Shown here one piece after another: positions 56,965-64,000 of a stretch of DNA of 64,000 nt. The position numbers and the translations under genes are program-made. Below the pieces are notes generated by a model. It was not told the origin of the DNA, ran no database searches, and was given only the letters and a program-made list of their open reading frames with translations. The stretch's first letter is position 1, and every line of letters starts with the position of its first letter. The stretch comes from Thuidium tamariscinum (Eukaryota; Streptophyta; Bryopsida; Hypnales; Thuidiaceae). Location: the NCBI GenBank assembly GCA_947034885.2, contig OX344750.2, positions 41,836,821 to 41,900,820 on the forward strand, given 5' to 3'.

Positions 56965-58898
56965 TGTGGGCGCTTTATTCCCACCCTTGGAATAAAGTGT
57001 ACACAACCAGGTTCTACTAATTTGTGAGTAATTCCTAGTGGGTGTCTAACCTACGTGCAATCCAATTACGCCTTCCAAGCAATGGATCTTCCTAACTTCC
57101 TACTCCTAATCAACCCGCTTGCAATTGCTAGGCAAGAATTACCTTTGCTCTAAGGGTTTTTGAATTTGAGATAAGTCTTTCAGTCGTTTTCTACTTCGTA
57201 ATACTAGTGGGAGTCTAAGGTTTTACTGGCCTTGGTCAATCCTATTTGACCTTTCCAAATAATTAAAGGTTCTAACTAAGGGTTCATTCTTTTCTAGCGT
57301 ATCGCTTGTGGATAGAGTTCTAAGTATTCTCGGGTTTTTTATGTTCTAAGATATCTCTAGAGGATTCTATCCCTAACTTGTTCTCTAATTATCTTTTAAT
57401 CTAATTAGCGTACTGTTATAACTATTCTTTTACTACTTAACCTTAGGATATCTAATTAGCCAATTTGAGTTTTACCTTAATAGGAATAATTTTATCCTTT
57501 CACGGTAAAACCTTGATCTTTGACTTGGGTAATTGTGAATCTTCTCGGTAAATTTGGACCGTTGACCGGTTCGTCCAACTTTTACCTTGTTGGACTTTTT
57601 TTTTTATCTAAAGGGTTTAATTCTTTTGGATTTATCCTTTTATCCTTTTTAATTACTAAAGTTAATTTCCACCATGTATTCTTTGGATAAAGTAATTGTA
57701 AGCAAATTTTGACCGTTATCCGGTTCACCAAAATTTCCCAGTCAATTACTTTTCCTCAAGATTAATTATGGCTTCAATTTCCTATTTTTACTCCCTAAGT
57801 CTAAAAAATCTGAATTTACTATTGATTCTAGCTTTGTCTAATTTTCTTATCTTTTGGGTAATTCTAGGTTCGTCACTTCTAAACTAACTGCTAAATTTTA
57901 TGACTAAAACGAAATTATGGGAAAAAATGAGAACAAAAGAATTTCAAAAACTAACCTCCGTCATGGCACTCTCGAGGTTTCCATGTGATTCGATAAATCC
58001 TCCAATTTGTGCTCACTCCACCTCCATTTTGTCCTTAGTCTTTTTAATATTTTAAAAGTGATGGAACGATATTTAATTCCAAACCTTCTCCCTTGTTCCT
58101 CTTGAGTATGGTATTCTAAAACTCTACGCTAATTCCTTAATATTTTTGGTGATTTTTGAGTCTAATTTCTCTATCTTTCTATTGTTTTCTTTTCTTTATC
58201 TTTTCTTATTTTCAAAGCCAAATCTTTGAAAATCTAGCCTACTTCAAAGTCAAATCAAAGACAACTAAGCCACTCTAACCTTAATCCAATTTTAGCTAAA
58301 TCTAGGATGTCTCTAAGTCAAGTGATTCTTTCATTTTGTTTTTTATTCATTGACTTTCTAACAATTCTAAACTATGTCTCCAAAGTCAAAAAATCAAATG
58401 GTTCCTAAAGTCAACCAAGCTTATTGTCTCTAATACTTCTTCTTCTCTCCTTCTACTTCTATTTGCTTCCACTTCTCTAAGACTTGTGTTTATGTTGCTA
58501 CTTGAAGTTGTTGCAAAGTTTTGAGTGTTGTAAACTCAATTTTGCAATAGATTGCAACTTAGTGTCACCTTGTAAGTACTCCACAGCTGATCAAAGGGCG
58601 TTGACCAGTCCCACAGACCAAAAATTTGGGTCCAGAACAAGTCCAGATGGTGAGAGGGCTTCTCTTCTCCAAAATTTCAAATTGTGAAGGTATCTCACAT
58701 CTCTCCACTCACTCTCCACTCACCCTCACCTCACCTCTCCCTCTCTGTCTCTCAACCGGGGGGTACAGGGGTTTGTTTTATTTTTTATTTTTTATTTTTA
58801 TTTTGTTTTTATTTTTATTTTTATTTTTATTTCTGAATTCGTTTTAGACTCTCTCCTCACAGCTCAAACTCTCTCACAATTTCCAAACTTTCCCACAG

Positions 58899-58955
58899 TT
58901 CTAAATTCTCTCCAAAGTTCTAAATTCTCTCCAAAGTTCTAAATTCTCTCCAAAG
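58899..58955 (+). repeat. 19-bp tandem repeat
   Basis: Three units of TTCTAAATTCTCTCCAAAG within the CT-rich transcribed-leader-like part of the solo LTR. Confidence 0.85.
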
Positions 58956-59837
58956 AAATTGTACTCCTCTCACATTTATCTCAAACTAGTTTTAATATTC
59001 TTGAATTAGCTCTCTATTCTTTTTCCGAGTCTATCAAATTTTCCCCAAATCTCCACTACTTGACACTAGGTGAGTTTTAGATCTAGATCAACTAATTTTG
59101 ATTTCTTAACTCCTATCCTTCCCTCTGGCTTAGACAATTCTGGAACTTTAAGTGTTTCCCACTATCTCCCAAACGAAAATTTATCACTCTGTTGCTAATC
59201 TATACTTTTCTTTTACTTAACAAATTTTTGGAAAAATTGGAAAGTTGGGACCCAGAGGGTATCATCCCAGTCTGGAAATCAGACTTGTATGTGGTTTCAA
59301 TAACCAGACCATATGCTGGCTCAATAAACCGTATGCTAGCTTAATCAGACCGTATGCTGGCTCAATCAAGCCGCCAGTGGTTAAGTCTGGCTGGCCTTCG
59401 GGGCTCTAGCTGGGCCTTGGGCTCTAGCCGGTGCAAACTGGTTTTACAAAAAAACACAATTTTTAATGATCGGCAGTTGTAGCCACATCAATTTGGGGTT
59501 CCCAAGGGGACCCTTCAATCAAATTTAAATTGGATTTAGACTAGTTTTGCCATTTCCTACACCAATTTAAACCAGACTAAGACTGGAAAATTGCAGGTAA
59601 GATCAAAGCTTCGCCGTATTGGACATCTAACTTCCAAAAACTAGGCAAATTGAATGGAAATGCTTAGAATGTTAGCCCTTAAAAGTTTGTTCAAGGGGCG
59701 AAGCTTCGCCGTATCGGGGTATTATTCCCCAAATTTGAACAAGAATTTGGCCAAGGTTAGTAAATTGAACAATAATAGTAGAGCTTGGTTCCCACCCAAG
59801 TCTCTTTAAATCTTCAAATGACTCAAAAACACTTGGA

Positions 59838-60029
59838 CCACGTATTCCCAAGCCAAATGTCTGGGAGATTTGCAACAACTAGAGAGTTGTGAAGTCTCAC
59901 TCAAACACCAAACTTAAGAAATGGTTAGTATGACCACGTAATTCCAAGCCAAATGTCCGGGAGATTTGCAACAACTAGAGAGTTGTGAAGTCTCACTCAA
60001 ACACCAAACTCAAGAAATGGTTAGTATGA
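59838..60029 (+). repeat. 96-bp tandem duplication in the solo LTR
   Basis: Two units starting CCACGTA at 59838 and 59934, differing at only a few positions; recent duplication. Confidence 0.85.
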
Positions 60030-60335
60030 CCTCAAGGACACTTGCAAATAATTGAAATCCAAAGCTTCTTGGCTAACGGCATCGCCAGAATTCGGCCAAG
60101 AAGGGTTTGGGGTTAGTACCAAATGACAAAAGGACTCAAGTAAGCTCAAAGGGACCCCCACATCCTTTGCAACAAACTCAAAAGAACATAAAAGTGCTTG
60201 AAAAACAAGAGGAAATGAAATTGAAAGCAAAATACAAAGAGTTTTGGCCAAAATACCAAAAGTCTTGACAATCGTGGCCGCGTGTGGCTTCAACAAAATG
60301 AAAGAAAGGGGTGCAAATGAAGTCGGTGAGGCCCC

Positions 60336-60343
60336 CTTTTATA
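60336..60343 (-). promoter_or_regulatory. TATA box of solo LTR copy 5
   Basis: TATAAAAG on the minus strand, same context as in copies 1 and 2. Confidence 0.55.
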
Positions 60344-61420
60344 CATTTCCAAGGACCTCACTTACCCTCAATTACGAGCTAAAACTACCTACGCAACCAA
60401 AATTGTCAAAAACTCTAATTCTACTAGGCCTAATTCTACCCTACTGCTGTAGCAATTCTAACTTTTGGAGAAATGGTCCGATCGCCAAACGGTCAGCGCC
60501 ATTAGCTTCAGAGGACCCAAATTAGTCTAAGAAAACCCCTACCCCTTACTCTCGGAGCCCAAATGCACTCCAAAGCTAACATTCACGAACCGGTAAAAAG
60601 GGTGGAAAATCTATCTTTTGGAATTGATTTTTCCCAAAGGTTTTGACTAGCCTAGGTTGTCGGGAAGGTCCAAGAATGTTGGAAAAGAGTCTAAGTTGAC
60701 CCGAATCGGACTCCGTATGCTCCCCGTGCGCCGGTCAACTCACAAGAGTTTTGGTAAAACCATCAAAACTTGTCTACGCTGCCGGTTCTGGTACTTGTCG
60801 ATGTCAAAAAGTCTTGAAACTTGGCAGGACGCTTATTTAGGCTAAAACATACTATCCTAATTTTTAGTGGGATTTTACCATCACCGTAGAATTTTCCATG
60901 AATTTCCAATTGCAGGTGAAAGCGGTTGACTTCCTATGGAGTCATTTCCGTAATCCGGAAAATTACGAAACTTTTAGGGGATCTTCTAGGAAGTCCCCTA
61001 ATGACAAGTGCAAAGTTTTGTTAAAAACCTACATTGTCTAATCAAAGTAGGATTTGCACTTATAGCGGAATTAATTCCTCCGGGGAGGAATCATTCCCGT
61101 ACAAGGGAATCCCCACTAGTTGGCTTCGCCGTGACGCTTGTAGGAGACTGTCGGACTCCCGTGGTGCTAGTGCAATCTTCTGTGAATCGCGTAATATGAT
61201 GTCTAATCTCCTGATAAGTTGTAGAAATCGGCTTTAAGGAGTCTTTTGAGGTACTCCGAAATAGTTAGACCCAATTCTCCATCATTGGCAGAAATTACAT
61301 CAATCCTACTGTGAACACTCTTTTTAGTTGATTTTAAACCATAATAACTCTAAATGTGAGCAATAAGCGAAAAAAAGAAAAATCCGAGACCTGAGTGACA
61401 AAGACGGGGCTAACACTCGC

Positions 61421-61513
61421 CGAAGCGACCAGTTTCAAATTTCTCTTACGTAGCATTGGATTCTTCAAAGAAACAATGGGCTGGCATTCTCTCAATGATA
61501 GGTAGGAACTGTT
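61421..61513. repeat. Repeat X, copy 1 (right portion)
   Basis: 93 bp nearly identical to 62955-63045 (AAGCGACCAGTTTCAAATTT, ...CATTCTCTCAATGA). It is the continuation of repeat X behind the solo LTR. Confidence 0.85.
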
Positions 61514-61587
61514 GCAAGTACCCAATGCACCATGAATGCAGGAAATGCAAAGACAAGTTAATCCTTCACACAATGGCAATTACATTG

Positions 61588-61640
61588 TAACCCCTGAACC
61601 CTATACCCTCAACCCTCAACCCTAAATCCTAAACCCTCAT
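61588..61640 (+). repeat. Degenerate telomere-like (CCCTAAA) tract
   Basis: CCCTGAACCCTATACCC, CAACCCTAAATCCTAAACCC: variants of the plant telomere unit on one strand. Too short and impure for a telomere remnant proper; interstitial. Confidence 0.5.
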
Positions 61641-62094
61641 TTATGAAGTTATAGTTTTTCATTAGGCCAAAACTCGAAGTTTGACACAACAATAAAACAC
61701 CCTAAAACCCTTAATTTACGTGCGTTATGAAATTGCACATGTTTTCCTTTGCAAGCTTGTACAATGTTTTCATTGGTATAAGCGAGTTTTAATCCCATGT
61801 TATTAATTTTTTTATTTTGAAACACATGGACAATTTCTATTGATCTAATCCCATCTTACAAATATTAGTGCATTTAGATTTGTCAATTACATTGAAGTGC
61901 TCATAACACTTGCATTTTACTATACTTGTATTATTAAATGACATTGTACAATTCACTTTTTTTTAGTATTGAATGTGTTTTGAAATATGAATCAAAATTT
62001 CATAAAGTTTGATCCAGGTGCTTCTTAAACTTTATTTTTTCAATTCTTATTCTCTTCACTAGAGGTATACGCTTTTAGATTGTTTATTAACCTT

Positions 62095-63045
62095 GTTGTG
62101 GTGCAATATATACCAGTTTCTTCATTTACAAATTGACATGTCCCTATGGAACTATGGATAAAAAGATTGTCAAACGGGATTGGATGCGGGTTTCAATGTG
62201 TCAGTGATTAGAATTGTTTTAATTCTTCCTTCACATGTCAATCATAATGAATTGTTAAATTTAGTATATGGGCCACAACAAAAAATATAAATGTCAAATG
62301 AAGTGTTTTTGATAGGTTGGTAGGAATGATCATGTCATTATCAAAAATTTGATTATATTCCTAAAATGTTAGCTAGAGTGCCAAAGACCAGTGCGAATGG
62401 CGTATTGAAATGTTTGTACTCAATGATTCTATCAATATCTCCGTGTTTGTGGTTCCATTGACCCACAAACATCTCCATACGATATTCACACTCGGTTCAA
62501 CTAACACCCACGCAACATGACCACAATCATGAGAGGCAATTACCATTGAGGTTTGAACCCTATACCTCGGGACCCCATGGAAGTTGAAGAAGCCAAGTGA
62601 TTGAATCACAATTTTCTTTCATGCCTTAACATGAATGCCCACTTGATGTCTTGAACTTTGCCTTCTAAAATGTAGTTGGTTTGTAAGTCCAAGTATGTAG
62701 ATGCTGTGAAGTGGACGGGTGGCACTCCGCTCCATCTCGACCGCCCATCTGCCCGTCCGCCTGTCCGCCCATCCGCTCCGTCTCCAGCGCCCGTCCGCTC
62801 CATCTGGACCGTCCACTATCCTGTCCGCTCCATCTCGACCGTCAACAAGACGCTTGCTTCGCCACAATTCGGGCGTCCGTCTGCCCGATCCATCTCGGCC
62901 ATCCAAATCCCGTCCGAAAGTCCGTCCAAACACGTATAAGAATGTCTTGCCCGCCAAAGCGACCAGTTTCAAATTTCTCTTACGTAGCATTGGATTCTTC
63001 AAAGAAACAATGGGCTGGCATTCTCTCAATGACAGGCAGGAACCA
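62095..63045. repeat. Repeat X, copy 2 (uninterrupted)
   Basis: Full-length copy of about 950 bp with the empty LTR insertion site CCCGC at 62950-62954. It has the same CGTCCG-rich block (62750-62930) and inverted B-box-like GGGTTCAAACCTC (near 62550). Ends without recognisable inverted repeats; class unknown (SINE-like or Mutator-like derivative). Confidence 0.75.
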
Positions 63046-64000
63046 GTGTACGTTGAGTGCTGGTAATTTGTAGCAAGGTGGCTGGTTGATTTTGAGAATT
63101 TCGGAATGAAATAGAAAAGTATAGGAAGTGATTCCGAATGAAAAAATGAGATATTCAAAAATAGACCGAGTAGGAAAAAAAATTCTCGGCAATAAAACCA
63201 TCCACCTTTGGAGTATTTAGGAAAAATACCGTTTTGCCTACCTTTCTTATGGTAGGCAACCGACCAAGCATAGAATTCCTAGGAAATTTTTTAGACATAA
63301 ATATAGAGAATTTTATCAGTATACTTAGTTTTGAACAATGAATTGGAGATTTGGAGTATTGGTCTATAGTAATGTCATACCTTTGTCAAAAAGCATCTAA
63401 ACTCTAAAGTAATGGGGAGACTAAGAAATTCTATGAATCTGGCTCTTATGGTCTTATACTAGTTTTAGATGAGTGCAATTAAAATGGCAATTTTGAATGA
63501 TTTTTGACAGAGAAATGGCCTTGGGCCTTTAGGGGTTAAGCCTTTCAAAAGTTTAGGGGCCTATTTTGGACTTTGATTTTTGAACAAACAATTGTGATGG
63601 AATTTCTTTATCTTCCTATTAGATTTTTTCCTATAAATATGTACAGTAATTGCTTTGAATGGAAGATAAATTTCATAGCCTAAGAATCAATACTTATAAA
63701 AAAATGTCGAGGTTAATATTTTATATCAATAGAGATAAGTAAGGGCAACAAGAGGATTGTATATTTGAAATCTCTTGTAGAATCAAAAGCCTAATTATAA
63801 AACGAAGAACAAATTTGAGGAAGTTGTAGGATACGTAAAATTTAGTTATAATTTTTTCAAGAAAATGAACTTTCCTCTTGCAAATTCATAGTAAAAAACA
63901 CTTTGTTTCTAGTTTTCAAACTCTAAATATCTTAAAAAAAAACAATAGAAAAAAAATGGGGAGTATAATTAATAAATGCCAAAGATGCCTTAAAAAGAAA
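63046..64000. other. Intergenic to window end, nothing recognised
   Basis: AT-rich sequence without supported coding, RNA or repeat features. Confidence 0.5.

Larger units (their letters stand above)
56965..61415 (-). repeat. Solo LTR copy 5 of the very long LTR family, 4451 bp
   Basis: Begins TGTGGGCGC and ends GGGCTAACA on the plus strand (so TG...CA in both directions), flanked by CCCGC (56960-56964) and CTCGC (61416-61420), a 5-bp duplication with one C/T change. The second copy of the target repeat X at 62950 is uninterrupted, proving the insertion. Internal order matches copies 1 and 2 inverted, including the TATA box, AAGCTTCGCCGTA boxes, GTCAACCGC and CCCACTAAAAAT blocks. Confidence 0.88.

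Noticed and set aside
61588-61640. Former chromosome end
   Set aside because: The CCCTAAA-like tract is short and impure; such tracts are common inside plant chromosomes.
1-64000. CRISPR arrays, operons, rRNA or intact tRNA genes
   Set aside because: None seen; the tandem repeats lack spacer structure and this is eukaryotic nuclear DNA.

Overview
The window is nuclear DNA of a land plant. The evidence is intron-containing genes with GT/AG splice sites, a gene for the plant-specific ribosomal stalk protein P3, a telo-box promoter, predicted organelle-targeted proteins, and nested plant-type LTR retrotransposons, CACTA, Harbinger-like and Mutator-like elements. AT-richness, short introns and the type of repeats would fit a bryophyte or lycophyte, but I cannot name the species.

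Layout. 1-11.2 kb is repeat debris: pieces of one very long LTR family (four or five copies in the window, both orientations), a degenerate HTH-like pseudogene, two small MITEs and an acidic ORF remnant. 11179-29029 is one solo LTR of this family (TSD TATCT). It was split by a young Ty3-type retrotransposon at 11463-25553 (1669-bp LTRs, at least four differences seen, TSD GGGAT). That element has gag-pol in one frame and a large extra open region between pol and the 3' LTR. Both are cut by in-frame stop codons but keep their frame. 29-37.7 kb is gene-poor and holds a Harbinger-like MITE, a 142-bp CACTA MITE and two 1062-bp CACTA-type elements in perfect head-to-head inversion.

37.7-45.6 kb is the only clear host-gene island: ribosomal P3 (minus, 2 exons), a tRNA guanine-N7 methyltransferase (plus, 8 exons) divergent from it, and an unidentified 151-aa probable plastid protein (minus, 3 exons). 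I assembled the exons by hand; all splice phases close.

45.6-64 kb is repeats again: a diverged tandem duplication, a 1074-bp CACTA-type element (TSD TGT), a decayed RING-H2 gene disrupted by a Mutator-like element (9-bp TSD) and by a second TIR element, and a 4451-bp solo LTR whose empty insertion site survives in a second copy of the target repeat about 1.5 kb downstream.

Most unusual observation: the Ty3 element is peppered, in LTRs, gag, pol and the third ORF and in all three codon phases, with a short dyad-symmetric word, CCNANTNGG (best CCRANTYGG, often followed by A). I counted 16 exact hits in one 1669-bp LTR, against less than one expected. With the unknown third ORF this could be a self-recognition system of the element, comparable in principle to the VANC anti-silencing proteins of VANDAL transposons. 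That link is inference.
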